A stretch of 64,000 nt of DNA from Umboniibacter marinipuniceus (GTDB taxonomy: Bacteria; Pseudomonadota; Gammaproteobacteria; Pseudomonadales; DSM-25080): NCBI RefSeq assembly GCF_003688415.1, contig NZ_REFJ01000002.1:455485-519484 (forward strand). Reading direction: 5' to 3'. Position 1 is the first letter of the stretch. Every line of letters starts with the position of its first letter. A model generated the notes under the pieces. It did no database searches. It was given only the letters and a program-made list of their open reading frames with translations, and was not told the origin of the DNA. A program made the translations under genes and the position numbers. Positions 27,570 through 37,209 of the stretch are shown piece after piece.

Positions 27570-27767
27570 ATGCTCATTATTAGTCGCCGTTGTGGCGAAT
27601 CCTTTGTCATTGGCGACGACGTCAAAATTACCGTGCTCAGTGTAAAGGGTAACCAGATACGAATCGGCATTGATGCGCCGAAAGAAACTACTATTTTACG
27701 TGAAGAAGTTATTGATCGACGTTTAACACCTGCCGTTGAGGAAAATAAGGCCAGTTCAAATTCCTAA
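27570..27767 (+). CDS. csrA: Carbon storage regulator CsrA/RsmA family, divergent
   Basis: Small dimeric RNA-binding protein that binds GGA sites in mRNA leaders. 65 residues. The fold signature is clear: [37 protein letters not shown] and REEV. The RNA-contacting Arg44 is kept, but the usual VHREE reads ILREE, and a Cys at 8 replaces the usual Val. The tail from about 52 is Glu/Asn/Ser-rich. These changes suggest a paralogue rather than the main CsrA. It lies 83 bases after the ABC ATPase, with room for its own promoter. Confidence 0.9.
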   Translation: MLIISRRCGESFVIGDDVKITVLSVKGNQIRIGIDAPKETTILREEVIDRRLTPAVEENKASSNS

Positions 27768-27777
27768 GCAACTGGCC
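27749..27777. other. Stem-loop over the csrA stop
   Basis: GGCCAGTT (27749-27756) and AACTGGCC (27770-27777) form a perfect 8-bp stem with a 13-base loop containing the csrA stop codon, ahead of the convergent phhB gene. No T-run is present. Confidence 0.45.
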
Positions 27778-27811
27778 TAGCAACGAGCAAATAGAGTGCA
27801 AAGCTCACTAA

Positions 27812-28153
27812 TCAGCGAGCATTAAATACCGAATCAGTTCTAGCAGCCATGATAAAATCGTTGCGGTGTAAGCCGCCCATTTCGTGACTCCACCAGGTAA
27901 CCGTCACTTTACCCCACTCTGTTAGTAGCGCAGGATGGTGACCAACTTCTTCCGCAATTTCGCCCACACTATTGCTAAACGCTAGTGCCTGTTTGAAGTT
28001 ACGAAACTTATAAACACGCTCAAGTTGCATCACTCCGTCACGAACCTCAGGAGTCCACTCGGGAATCTCTCGAATAAGGGCTGCTAGCTCTTCATCACTC
28101 ACCTTCGGAGCATCAGCTCTGCAGGCTTCACATTGTTGTTCCGCTAATGACAT
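27812..28153 (-). CDS. phhB: Pterin-4a-carbinolamine dehydratase
   Basis: Recycles the 4a-hydroxy-tetrahydropterin made by aromatic amino-acid hydroxylases; some members are dimerisation cofactors. 113 residues. The active-site motif [21 protein letters not shown] and the end [13 protein letters not shown] are canonical. ATG 28153 follows GGAG at 8-base spacing within the TTTTTTATGGAG leader. The phenylalanine hydroxylase gene phhA, its usual partner, is not adjacent. The gene sits directly behind the fumarase terminator. Confidence 0.93.
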   Translation of the reverse strand: MSLAEQQCEACRADAPKVSDEELAALIREIPEWTPEVRDGVMQLERVYKFRNFKQALAFSNSVGEIAEEVGHHPALLTEWGKVTVTWWSHEMGGLHRNDFIMAARTDSVFNAR

Positions 28154-28167
28154 GATTCATTCTCCAT

Positions 28168-28200
28168 AAAAAAAGCGCCTACAGTTTGCACTGAAGACGC
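28168..28200 (-). terminator. Intrinsic terminator after fumarase, abutting the phhB RBS
   Basis: An 11-pair imperfect stem (28175-28200, GCAA loop on the minus strand) followed by a seven-base T-run. The T-run leads directly into ATGGAG, the phhB ribosome-binding site, so phhB transcripts from upstream must pass through it. Confidence 0.75.
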
Positions 28201-28212
28201 CTCACATGTCCA

Positions 28213-28232
28213 GTAGTTACAGATGTAACTAC
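28213..28232. other. Perfect hairpin between fumarase and its terminator
   Basis: GTAGTTAC-AGAT-GTAACTAC is an 8-bp stem with a 4-base loop, 12 bases past the fumarase stop codon and upstream of the terminator. It may be a 3'-end stability element, a processing site or a protein-binding site. Confidence 0.45.
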
Positions 28233-28243
28233 CTACCTTTGTG

Positions 28244-29761
28244 TTATTTTTTGCTAAGTGCCGCTTGATTAATCTTCTCCGCCCAAATCTTAGGACCTGT
28301 CTCATGGACCGACTCACCGTTCACATCCACGGCGACTGTTACCGGCATATCTTCGACTTCAAATTCATAGATTGCCTCCATGCCAAGCTCCGGGAAACCA
28401 ACCACAGTCGCCTTCTTAACAGCTTGCGAGACTAGGTATGCTGATCCACCCACGGCCATTAAATACACCGCTTTGTGACGCTTAATGGTCTCGATGGCTA
28501 CTGGACCACGCTCGGCCTTCCCCACCATGCCAATTAAGCCCGTTTCCTCAAGCATGGTATCAGTGAATTTATCCATACGTGTCGCGGTAGTAGGTCCTGC
28601 TGGCCCTACTACTTCATCGCGTACTGGATCCACCGGACCTACGTAGTAGATGAAGCGGCCACGCATGTCTACCGGCAACTCTTCACCGCGAGCCAGCATA
28701 TCAACCATTTTCTTGTGGGCCGCATCGCGTCCAGTGAGGAGTTTGCCTGAAAGCAGCACTGTTTCGCCCGGCGCCCAATCAAGTAAATCCTCCGGTTTAA
28801 CCGTATCGAGATTTACTCTGCGTACGGATTCACCTAATTCCCAAGAAATTTCAGGCCAGTCCTCCAACTTAGGTGCTTGCAACTCAGCCGGTCCGCTGCC
28901 ATCAAGAGTGAAGTGAGTGTGACGGGTTGCCGCACAATTAGGAATAATCGCCACCGCTTTATTCGCCGCATGAGTTGGATAGTCACTGACTTTTACATCG
29001 AGGACGGTAGTCAATCCGCCTAGCCCTTGGGCACCGATACCAAGTTTGTTTACCTTATCAAACAACTCAAGGCGCAGTTCTTCCGCTCGGGTTGAAGCAC
29101 CTTTTGCTTGCAACTCATGAATATCAATACTGCCCATTAGCGACTCTTTGGCTAACATCATCGCCTTTTCGGCGGTACCGCCGATACCAATTCCTAGCAT
29201 TCCCGGTGGACACCAGCCCGCCCCCATGCGAGGAACCATGTCTAAAACCCAATCAACCACGGAGTCAGAGGGATTTAGCATCGCAAACTTAGTCTTTGCC
29301 TCTGAGCCACCACCCTTAGCGGCTACATCAATTTCAACCTTATCACCAGCAACAATCTCGTAGTGCACTACAGCTGGCGTATTGTCACCGGTATTTTTTC
29401 GTGCGCCATCGGGATCAGCGAGCACCGATGCGCGAAGGACATTATCCGGATGAGCGTAGGCTCTACGAACACCTTCATTGACCATATCAGTCACAGTCAT
29501 TTCAGCATCCCACTGAACTTTCATCCCAACGCGAACGAACACATTAACGATACCCGTATCCTGACAAATCGGTCTACGCCCCATTGCGCACATCCGCGAG
29601 TTAATCAAAATTTGCGCCATAGCGTCCTTGGCGGCCTTCGATTCCTCCCGTTCGTAGGCTTCATTGACCGCATCAATGAAATCCTTTGGGTGATAATAAG
29701 AAATATACTGTAAAGCGCTTTCGATGCTCTCGATAAAGTCGTCTTGACGGATAGTCGTCAC
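28244..29761 (-). CDS. fumA: Class I fumarate hydratase (iron-sulfur)
   Basis: Oxygen-sensitive [4Fe-4S] fumarase of the TCA cycle. About 505 residues. The three expected cluster Cys are visible in CQDTGIVN, GWCPPGMLGIGIGG and IIPNCAATRHTH. The C-terminal beta-domain carries PAGPTTATRMD. The start is set at GTG 29761 (TTIRQDDFIES), with AGGAG six bases upstream; the longest frame starts at 29848, would add 29 unaligned residues and overlap the next gene. It ends in its own hairpin and terminator. Confidence 0.93.
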   Translation of the reverse strand: MTTIRQDDFIESIESALQYISYYHPKDFIDAVNEAYEREESKAAKDAMAQILINSRMCAMGRRPICQDTGIVNVFVRVGMKVQWDAEMTVTDMVNEGVRRAYAHPDNVLRASVLADPDGARKNTGDNTPAVVHYEIVAGDKVEIDVAAKGGGSEAKTKFAMLNPSDSVVDWVLDMVPRMGAGWCPPGMLGIGIGGTAEKAMMLAKESLMGSIDIHELQAKGASTRAEELRLELFDKVNKLGIGAQGLGGLTTVLDVKVSDYPTHAANKAVAIIPNCAATRHTHFTLDGSGPAELQAPKLEDWPEISWELGESVRRVNLDTVKPEDLLDWAPGETVLLSGKLLTGRDAAHKKMVDMLARGEELPVDMRGRFIYYVGPVDPVRDEVVGPAGPTTATRMDKFTDTMLEETGLIGMVGKAERGPVAIETIKRHKAVYLMAVGGSAYLVSQAVKKATVVGFPELGMEAIYEFEVEDMPVTVAVDVNGESVHETGPKIWAEKINQAALSKK

Positions 29762-29813
29762 TGCTAGCTCCTTAAAAATCTCAACTGCTCTCAAATTTTG
29801 TTCAAAGTGTAGC

Positions 29814-30617
29814 TTATTGACCAGCTGGAAGCTGATTTCGAAGCTCATTCAATTGTCTATTCACCGTTTGACGATAAGCATCAAAGCCATTCGCAAGGGC
29901 TTCAGTCTGTTCAATCCGTCTGCTTAACTCACTATTTGCCAGCGCGTTTTGACGCTCTAAATCTGCGATTCGATCTGACAATTGCTGCATGGTAAATTGC
30001 TGCTCTTGGATAACTTCTCCTAACAACAAGGCGCGTTGGTTCGCCTCTGTAACTAATACGTCTTTACTGGCAAGTTCACTTTGTAATCGCTCCACTGCAG
30101 AGCCACTCTCTCCCGCTGAACGGGCTGCCTGCTGTACCTGGGATGAGGTAGAAGCCAACGACGTTTCGAGCCTTGCGATAGCTGTGGTATTGGAGGCAAT
30201 AGCGCTGCGATTTCGATCGTATGCAACGCCCCAAAGCTTACGAATTTCTGAGCTAGCAAACTGGTGTGCTTCTTCCGCCTCTTCAGTTAACGCAGCTGTA
30301 TTCACCGCTACATCCTGTAACGCTAGACTCAATTCAGCAATCTGAGCCTCAAGTGCTTTGCTGTGCTGTGCCTGTTGATAGAACAAATAAGCGGTGACAA
30401 CCGCCATAATGACCACCAATACGATTGCAATCAACCCCACGGTATTCGCCAATCCCTTACTAGTGGCCTCGGCGCCACTCGTCTTAGTCTTAGCTGTGTT
30501 CGAGACCGACCTTTTAATAGCTGAACGCTGTGGTTTAGTCTGCCCGGCACGGACATCATCTTTATCTAATTTCATGCTGGGAACGACTATTGGGTCATTC
30601 ATATCGCGATCTGACAT
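29814..30617 (-). CDS. Single-span membrane protein with long coiled coil, unknown function
   Basis: A 267-residue protein not assigned to a named family. It has a polar, Lys/Ser/Thr-rich cytosolic N terminus (about 1-55), one membrane span (about 60-84, TVGLIAIVLVVIMAVVTAYLF) and then a long Glu/Gln/Ala/Ser heptad region to the end. The layout resembles envelope-spanning scaffold or septum-associated proteins, but that is only an analogy. ATG 30617 has AGGTG upstream. It lies 52 bases before fumarase on the same strand and may share its transcript. Confidence 0.65.
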   Translation of the reverse strand: MSDRDMNDPIVVPSMKLDKDDVRAGQTKPQRSAIKRSVSNTAKTKTSGAEATSKGLANTVGLIAIVLVVIMAVVTAYLFYQQAQHSKALEAQIAELSLALQDVAVNTAALTEEAEEAHQFASSEIRKLWGVAYDRNRSAIASNTTAIARLETSLASTSSQVQQAARSAGESGSAVERLQSELASKDVLVTEANQRALLLGEVIQEQQFTMQQLSDRIADLERQNALANSELSRRIEQTEALANGFDAYRQTVNRQLNELRNQLPAGQ

Positions 30618-30791
30618 TGTTATTATCACCTTGAGGAAATGTCGACTTACAGAGTGCCAATTTTACCCTTTTTAGGGTCGACGAACCAAGTAATTGCGGC
30701 ACGCTTTGGAAAATTCGTTGCTGGAAACGCGCAATCGCCAAGTCCCCCCCTAGTAGAAACCGTAGTAATCACCGCTATTGGTATTCAAGCG

Positions 30792-30821
30792 GTGCCATTT
30801 TGCCTCACTTTGTTCTACAAT
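30792..30821 (+). promoter_or_regulatory. Candidate sodB promoter
   Basis: GTGCCA (30792-30797, 4 of 6 to the -35) and TACAAT (30816-30821) with 18-base spacing, 43 bases before the sodB ATG. The -10 is good and the -35 weak. Confidence 0.35.
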
Positions 30822-30864
30822 CGCGGAATCAATTTACTCACTGAATACTGCAAGGAGTCGACAC

Positions 30865-31443
30865 ATGTCACATGTACTTCCAGAACTACCGTACGCAATG
30901 GATGCACTTGAGCCACATATCTCAAAAGAAACGCTAGAGTTTCACTACGGCAAGCACCACGCTACTTATGTAACCAAATTGAACGGTCTTATTGACGGCA
31001 CTGATTTCGCAGGTAAAGACCTCGAAACTATCGTTAAGAGCTCGTCGGCAGGCGTCTTCAACAACGCCGCACAAATTTGGAACCACACTTTTTACTGGAA
31101 CAGCATGAGCCCTAACGGTGGTGGTGAACCAACTGGTGCTTTAGCAGACGCTATCAACGCTAAGTGGGGCTCGTTCGAAGACTTTAAAGCGGCGTTCAAT
31201 GATATGGCCGTTAACAACTTCGGTTCCTCTTGGACTTGGTTGGTAAAGAACACTGATGGTTCTCTTGAAATTGTTAACACTAGCAACGCTGCCACCCCTA
31301 TCACGGGCGACGCTAAGCCATTGTTCACTGTCGACCTATGGGAACACGCCTACTACATTGACTTCCGTAATGTTCGCCCTAACTACTTGGCGGCATTCTG
31401 GTCATTAATCAACTGGGAATTTGCTAACGCAAACTTCGCTTAA
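30865..31443 (+). CDS. sodB: Iron superoxide dismutase
   Basis: Converts superoxide to H2O2 and O2 in the cytosol. 192 residues, typical length. Metal-ligand regions are visible: [29 protein letters not shown] and [14 protein letters not shown]. The AAQxWNHxFYW pattern, with Gln in that segment, points to the Fe rather than the Mn type. ATG 30865 follows AAGGAG at about 8 bases; the longer frame from 30778 is rejected. It ends with its own strong terminator. Confidence 0.96.
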   Translation: MSHVLPELPYAMDALEPHISKETLEFHYGKHHATYVTKLNGLIDGTDFAGKDLETIVKSSSAGVFNNAAQIWNHTFYWNSMSPNGGGEPTGALADAINAKWGSFEDFKAAFNDMAVNNFGSSWTWLVKNTDGSLEIVNTSNAATPITGDAKPLFTVDLWEHAYYIDFRNVRPNYLAAFWSLINWEFANANFA

Positions 31444-31453
31444 TCGCCAGTTG

Positions 31454-31508
31454 TCGCGCACTTCGCGCGAATAAAAAGCCGCGTAACGAAAGTTGCGCGG
31501 CTTTTTTA
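31454..31508 (+). terminator. Double hairpin and intrinsic terminator after sodB
   Basis: A small GC hairpin TCGCGC-ACTTC-GCGCGA (31454-31470) is followed by a 10-bp stem AAAAGCCGCG / CGCGGCTTTT (31474-31505) and a T-run. The flanking A-run also lets it work for purL from the other strand. Confidence 0.85.
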
Positions 31509-31583
31509 TTGATGAAAATTCATAGCTAAAGTCATGCCATTTACCTCGGTGAGAAGTAAATGGCTACTTCTTTAGCTAATCAC

Positions 31584-34500
31584 TTAGCCAATAAACTTAC
31601 GGGCGTTGAGGAACATTTTCATCCAAGCTCCGTTCTCTTCCCAACCCGCTGGCTTGTGCGAATTAGTGATAGTTCGGAACACTCGCTCAGGATGCGGCAT
31701 CATGATGGTTGCACGACCATCAAGCGACGTTACACCAGTAATTCCCTCTGGAGAGCCGTTAGGGTTGAGTGGATATTGCTCGGTAGCGTTGTCGCTATCA
31801 TCAATGTATCGAAGACTGCGAGTAACATTCTGCAAAGCTAACTGCGAGGCAAATTTAGCCTGACCTTCACCATGCGCTACCGCCACGGGAATTCGCGTGC
31901 CAGCCATACCACTAAGTAAAATACTCGGCGAATCCATAACTTCTACCATTGCTACACGCGCCTCGAACTGCTCACTCGCGTTACGATGGAAAGTTGGCCA
32001 ATGTTCCGACCCTGGGATCAACTCCTGCAATTGCGCCATCATCTGACAACCATTACATACACCTAGCGAAAAGGATTGTTCGTTCTGGAAGAATGCACTG
32101 AATTCATCGTAGGCTCGTGAGTTGTTCAAAATGGTACTCGCCCAACCACGTCCTGCCCCCAACACATCGCCGTAGGAGAAACCCCCACAAGCCGCTAGAC
32201 CAGACATCTCTGAGAGGCTAACCCGCCCCGACAGAATATCGGACATATGAACATCTATTGCTTGGAACCCTGCACGGTCAAAGGCAGCGGCCATTTCATT
32301 CTGACCATTAACACCTTGTTCACGAAGAATCGCTACTTTCGGTTTGGTTTTGCCAATAACTGCAGGAGCCGTTAACTCTGATAGATCAAAACTCAACTCA
32401 GCACGAATCCCTCGAGAAGGAGATTTAAGGGCTTCGAATTCTGCCGCGGCACACTCTGGGTTATCACGAAGCGCCTGCATACGATAGGATGTCTCCGCCC
32501 ACGTTGCTTGCCACTCGTACAGTGAAACCTTCGAAACACGGTTGCCTTGGTGACAAACTTCTAACTGGTCATCGCCTCGTGTAGTTCCCAACTCCACCAG
32601 CAACTCGGTTGCTCCAGATTGCTCAACAAGCGCCATAACCGCTGGCATATCTTTGCTGGCAACTTCCAGAACTGCACCCGCTTCTTCGCTGAACAGTCCC
32701 GCTAGCAGGTCGTCAGCATCGATATTCACCGACCAACCTATACGACCGGCAAATGCCATTTCGGCCAACGTAGTGATCAATCCACCGTCCGAGCGGTCAT
32801 GATAGCTGCGGAGTAACCCCGCTTTAAGCAAGCCCTGAACGGTATTGAACAGTGTTTTTACATCAGCACTGCTCACATCGGGCACAATATCGCCAACCTG
32901 ATTAAAGACCTGAGCGAGCGCTGACGCCGCCAGGCGATCTTTACCTCGGCCGAGATCCAACAGTAAGAGGGTTGAATCGGAGCTCTGCAACTGCGGGGTT
33001 ACCGCATTACGAACGTCTTCAACCGGCGTAAAGCCTGATACGACCAGTGACAATGGCGCCACAACTGCTTTGTCTTCCTGGCCATCTTTCCACTGAGTAC
33101 GCATAGACAATGAGTCTTTACCAACAGGAACAGTTAGCCCAAGCTCAGGGCAGAATTCCATACCCACCGTTTTAACTGCCTCAAACAGCGCTTGGTCTTC
33201 GCGATTGTGACCCGCGGCACACATCCAGTTAGCAGAAAGTTTAATGTCCGACAGTTGCCCGATTGAGGTTCCCGCCAAATTGGTAATAACTTCTGTGATA
33301 CTAAGGCGCGCGGCCGCAGCGCCACTAATCAGCGCGACAGGAGCTCGCTCGCCCATCGACATCGCTTCACCTGCGTAGGTGTTATACCCCACGGTAGTCA
33401 TACCGTAGTCGGCCACAGGAACCTGCCAGGGCCCAACCATTTGATCGCGAACTACTTGTCCAGTAATCGAACGATCGCCAATGGTGATAAGGAACGACTT
33501 GCTCGCCACCGTCGGTAAGCTCAACACACGCTTAATTGCTTCGCCCAGTTCAACGCCAGTGAAATCGAGTGCCGAGGTTGTAACCTGCTTAGTTTGAACG
33601 TCACGATGAAGCTTGGGTGTCTTTCCGAGTAGCACCTCCAAAGGAAGATCTACTGGTGCTTCGTTAAAGTGCGAATCACTCACCGTTAGGTGACGTGCTT
33701 CGATCGCCGTACCAACAGCACTATAAGGGCAGCGCTCACGTTCACAGATCGATTCAAAACGCGCCATCCGCTCAGGATGAATCGCCATAACATATCGCTC
33801 CTGCGATTCATTGCACCAAACCGCTAACGGTGTCATGCCTGGCTCGTCAGACGGTATTTTACGCAACTCAAAGTCGCCGCCAACACCTAAGTCATCAACA
33901 AGCTCGGGGAAGGCGTTCGATAGGCCACCCGCTCCCACATCGTGGATAAGTGCAATCGGGTTTTCTTCGCCCAATGCGCAACAACGGTCAATCACTTCTT
34001 GAGCACGGCGCTCCATCTCAGGGTTCTGACGCTGGACCGAAGCGAAATCAAGTGCTTCGCTTTGGGCTCCTGAGTTGACGCTTGACGCAGCACCGCCACC
34101 CAATCCAATCTCCATCGCTGGACCGCCAATCACAACCAGCTTCATCCCCACCTTACCCGGTTGTGAAAGCACATGCTCATCGCGCACGTTACCGTATCCA
34201 CCAGCAATCATAATGGGCTTGTGATATCCACGAACTTCGCTATCAAGGTTAGTGTCGAAACGCTGCTCGTACGTCCGGAAATAGCCATTAATATTTGGAC
34301 GACCGAACTCGTTATTAAATGCCGCTCCGCCAATTGGGCCTTCTTGCATAATTTCAAATGCTGAGCAAATTCTTTCTGGCTTGCCGAAGTCTACTTCCCA
34401 AGGCTGCGTGAACCCTGGAATACGCAGGTTACTTACTGAGAACCCTGTTAACCCAACCTTTGGCTTAGAACCTCGGCCCACCGCACCTTCGTCACGAATC

Positions 34501-35417
34501 TCTCCGCCCGAGCCTGTTCCCGCGCCAGGGTGTGGAGCAATCGCGGTTGGGTGGTTATGGGTTTCCACCTTCATTAGCATGTGGACCGGCTCATTCTTGT
34601 AGCCATATTCATCACCATCTGGCGACACCCAAAGGCGATCTACAACCGGACCTTTGGTAACCGATGCGTTATCGCTGTAGGCGGACAAAACATTGTCACC
34701 CGATACTTTGTAGGTATTACGGATCATGGCGAAAAGCGATAATGGCTGGTCTTCTCCGTCAATTGTCCAGCTCGCATTAAAGATTTTATGACGACAATGT
34801 TCGGAGTTTGCCTGGGCGAACATCATTAGCTCGGCATCAACCGGATCACGCCCCAACTCGTTGTATTTAGTCACGAGGTATTCAATTTCATCATCACCGA
34901 GGGCTAGACCTAGGTCCCGATTCGCTTGAGCGAGTGCTTCCACGCCATCGTTACCCAGTTCGATGCGCGAGAAGGGTTGTGGCTGCGCATGAGAAAAAAC
35001 CTGTGAATAATCATTAGGAGAAGCTAAGACCTCTGAGGTCATGGGGTCAAACACTTCGGCCAACAGCGCATTACTAGGTCGAATGGGCTTTCCAGCGGCA
35101 TCAAAAAATTGCCACGCTTCACCGCGCTCAACTCGCGATAAGCCCGATACACCGCAGTTGCGGAGAATGTCGGTCGCTTTCGATGACCAGGGTGATATGG
35201 TCCCAATGCGCGGCACAATAAGCGTTCCCTCAACATCTCGCCCCGTAGTTTGCAACAGACGATCAATTATTTCTTGGCTCGCCACTAAGTCTTCGCCTTC
35301 AAGAAGCAATACAAAGTGAGCCGTGACGGAAGCCACACTTGGATCAACGTGCTGTAGACGAGTAAGAATTTGCTGATTTCTAAAGTGTGATAAGCAGGAC
35401 TGAGCAGCTAATAACAT
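31584..35417 (-). CDS. purL: Phosphoribosylformylglycinamidine synthase, long single-chain form
   Basis: Uses glutamine and ATP to convert FGAR to FGAM in purine synthesis. About 1277 residues, the fused gammaproteobacterial form. Visible parts: a short PurS-like N terminus, two AIRS-like synthase halves with ETHNHPTAIAPHPGAGTGSGG, and a C-terminal glutaminase with the nucleophile Cys in SLGVCNGCQMM and the His/Glu pair near MMPHPERVF. ATG 35417 (MLLAAQSCLSHFR) aligns with the family start; the longer frame from 35465 does not. No PurR-like site is obvious upstream. Confidence 0.96.
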   Translation of the reverse strand: MLLAAQSCLSHFRNQQILTRLQHVDPSVASVTAHFVLLLEGEDLVASQEIIDRLLQTTGRDVEGTLIVPRIGTISPWSSKATDILRNCGVSGLSRVERGEAWQFFDAAGKPIRPSNALLAEVFDPMTSEVLASPNDYSQVFSHAQPQPFSRIELGNDGVEALAQANRDLGLALGDDEIEYLVTKYNELGRDPVDAELMMFAQANSEHCRHKIFNASWTIDGEDQPLSLFAMIRNTYKVSGDNVLSAYSDNASVTKGPVVDRLWVSPDGDEYGYKNEPVHMLMKVETHNHPTAIAPHPGAGTGSGGEIRDEGAVGRGSKPKVGLTGFSVSNLRIPGFTQPWEVDFGKPERICSAFEIMQEGPIGGAAFNNEFGRPNINGYFRTYEQRFDTNLDSEVRGYHKPIMIAGGYGNVRDEHVLSQPGKVGMKLVVIGGPAMEIGLGGGAASSVNSGAQSEALDFASVQRQNPEMERRAQEVIDRCCALGEENPIALIHDVGAGGLSNAFPELVDDLGVGGDFELRKIPSDEPGMTPLAVWCNESQERYVMAIHPERMARFESICERERCPYSAVGTAIEARHLTVSDSHFNEAPVDLPLEVLLGKTPKLHRDVQTKQVTTSALDFTGVELGEAIKRVLSLPTVASKSFLITIGDRSITGQVVRDQMVGPWQVPVADYGMTTVGYNTYAGEAMSMGERAPVALISGAAAARLSITEVITNLAGTSIGQLSDIKLSANWMCAAGHNREDQALFEAVKTVGMEFCPELGLTVPVGKDSLSMRTQWKDGQEDKAVVAPLSLVVSGFTPVEDVRNAVTPQLQSSDSTLLLLDLGRGKDRLAASALAQVFNQVGDIVPDVSSADVKTLFNTVQGLLKAGLLRSYHDRSDGGLITTLAEMAFAGRIGWSVNIDADDLLAGLFSEEAGAVLEVASKDMPAVMALVEQSGATELLVELGTTRGDDQLEVCHQGNRVSKVSLYEWQATWAETSYRMQALRDNPECAAAEFEALKSPSRGIRAELSFDLSELTAPAVIGKTKPKVAILREQGVNGQNEMAAAFDRAGFQAIDVHMSDILSGRVSLSEMSGLAACGGFSYGDVLGAGRGWASTILNNSRAYDEFSAFFQNEQSFSLGVCNGCQMMAQLQELIPGSEHWPTFHRNASEQFEARVAMVEVMDSPSILLSGMAGTRIPVAVAHGEGQAKFASQLALQNVTRSLRYIDDSDNATEQYPLNPNGSPEGITGVTSLDGRATIMMPHPERVFRTITNSHKPAGWEENGAWMKMFLNARKFIG

Positions 35418-35685
35418 CGCGACAAGGATCTCTATAGATTGAAAAGTTACGTCATTGTACTGCATGAGAGCAGATCTGATAGTTGGAGCGTAATTTTCAC
35501 ATTAATGGTAACTCATCAAGTTAGCCGTATTCACCTCTTGCGATTAGTCATCGAGTTAGCGCAACTAAGCCGAGTAATGAGCAAGCTATTTATCACCATA
35601 GCTAAAACTAACTATGGCAAACGGACAGATAGCAGCTAACATTTAGTGATGTTCATCACAGCACTAGTGAGATACGCTGCACATT
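35418..35685. other. Divergent purL-mltF interval
   Basis: A 268-base gap between two divergent genes that must hold both promoters. I see AT-rich stretches but no convincing -35/-10 pair, operator or hairpin. The open frame across it (35439-35639) has no ribosome-binding site or recognisable protein pattern and is treated as non-coding. Confidence 0.4.
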
Positions 35686-37146
35686 ATGATTATAAATTTA
35701 ACAATAAGAATTGTATTTGCGTTAACCGCCGTGGCGCTGTGGCTAAACGTTTCAATGGCTTCGGAGGCCAATCATGATGAGCCTTCCACATGGGTTCAGG
35801 CCGCTCAATCTCCGCTAATCCCCTTGAAAACATCTCAGCACACCCAGACTCAGAACGCTATTATAATCGGCAGTATCAACAAGCGAAGCACGTGGTATAC
35901 CGATCACAATGAATTCCGTGGGATAGAGTACTTTTTGGCTACTCAGTTCTCACAATTTGCTAATCGTCCCATAGAGCTGATTGCCTACCCAAGCTTAGGT
36001 GAACTCCGCGATGCACTACAACGTGGCGACATTGACGTTGTTGCTGCAGGGGTGAATGATCAATGGATTGACACCACCTCTTTTGTTGCAGGTCCAAACT
36101 ATCGAACCGTGCTTCCGGTCATTGTAACGCCTCGCTCGAGTTCTCCGGGTATTGACGAAGGTACTCATAGCGGAATACCAGCACCCTCAGAAATCGTAGT
36201 TATCGATAATGGCTATTCAGAGCATATCGCCAGACAGCACTTTCAGACTGCCGTCCGAGTTGATCCTCAAGCCAACATGCCAGTGCTGGTTGAATCAGTT
36301 AGCAGAGGAATAATTGACGCTGCCGTGATTGATTTACATGCCTTTCAGCATGTCTCAATGCTGTATCCTGATCTACAAGCCCATTCAATAGGTGGAGTTA
36401 CTCCGAATCATACTTGGCTAACCAGCCACCGCGATCCAACGCTGTCCGCCATGATTCAGCAGTTCTTCCGTGATCATCTTGATTATATTGCACTGGATAA
36501 CATGATGGCCGCAGAGCTACCGAGAATTACGGAATTCTCTGAAGCCGACGCGCGTTCGTTCCGCTTTCTCATGAGAGCACGCTTACCAGCTTTCTCCCAA
36601 ACTATCGTGGCCGCGGCAGAAACAGTTAATCTACCAACCAGCCTGATTGCTGCAGTGGGCTTTCAGGAGTCTCATTGGTCCGCAAACGCGACTAGCCCCA
36701 CAGGGGTCAAGGGATTCATGATGTTAACGCAAACTACGGCAGCCGAACTCGGCGTAGTAGATAGAACTAATGCGTCCGCTTCAATCTTCGGTGGCGCGCG
36801 CTATTTGCGAAAGCTCTATAACAACCTTCCTGATCGGCTTTCCTACGATAATCGAATAGCTTTCGCCCTCGCGAGCTACAATATGGGGCGCTCCCACCTT
36901 GAGGACGCTCGTATCTTGGCACAGCAAAACGGCTATGATCCCGATCGTTGGGATCATGTAAAGCCCTTTGTCATCATGCTTGAGGATCCAAATATCTACG
37001 CGAGCACTAAACGAGGTTATGCCCGCGGTAGAGAGTGTGCAACCTATGTAGACAATGTGCTTCGCTATCAAGCGCTCCTCGATACGACACCCTACCTTGT
37101 GGCCAACAGCATACAGCGCCACACCCGATACGCTGTCGCCCCCTAA
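35686..37146 (+). CDS. mltF: Membrane-bound lytic murein transglycosylase F
   Basis: Cleaves peptidoglycan with 1,6-anhydro product formation at the cell envelope. 486 residues: signal peptide (about 1-26, cut near SMAS-EA), a solute-binding-protein-like regulatory domain (about 55-285), then an SLT domain with the catalytic Glu at E328 in GFQESHW, followed by SPTGVKGFMMLT and ALASYNMGRSHLEDAR. No lipobox Cys is seen, so attachment may be by a retained signal or other contacts. purL-mltF divergence is typical of pseudomonads. Confidence 0.94.
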   Translation: MIINLTIRIVFALTAVALWLNVSMASEANHDEPSTWVQAAQSPLIPLKTSQHTQTQNAIIIGSINKRSTWYTDHNEFRGIEYFLATQFSQFANRPIELIAYPSLGELRDALQRGDIDVVAAGVNDQWIDTTSFVAGPNYRTVLPVIVTPRSSSPGIDEGTHSGIPAPSEIVVIDNGYSEHIARQHFQTAVRVDPQANMPVLVESVSRGIIDAAVIDLHAFQHVSMLYPDLQAHSIGGVTPNHTWLTSHRDPTLSAMIQQFFRDHLDYIALDNMMAAELPRITEFSEADARSFRFLMRARLPAFSQTIVAAAETVNLPTSLIAAVGFQESHWSANATSPTGVKGFMMLTQTTAAELGVVDRTNASASIFGGARYLRKLYNNLPDRLSYDNRIAFALASYNMGRSHLEDARILAQQNGYDPDRWDHVKPFVIMLEDPNIYASTKRGYARGRECATYVDNVLRYQALLDTTPYLVANSIQRHTRYAVAP

Positions 37147-37209
37147 ATATGGCGTGACAATTGAGCTAAATACGACTAAATTAGGCGTTTTAGACACTGG
37201 AACAACTAC

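Noticed and set aside
29363..29713. Antisense reading frame of 116 codons within fumA
   Set aside because: Lies wholly inside fumarase; low-complexity translation without family features.
35439..35639. 66-codon frame between purL and mltF
   Set aside because: No ribosome-binding site, no family pattern, and it crosses the expected promoter region.
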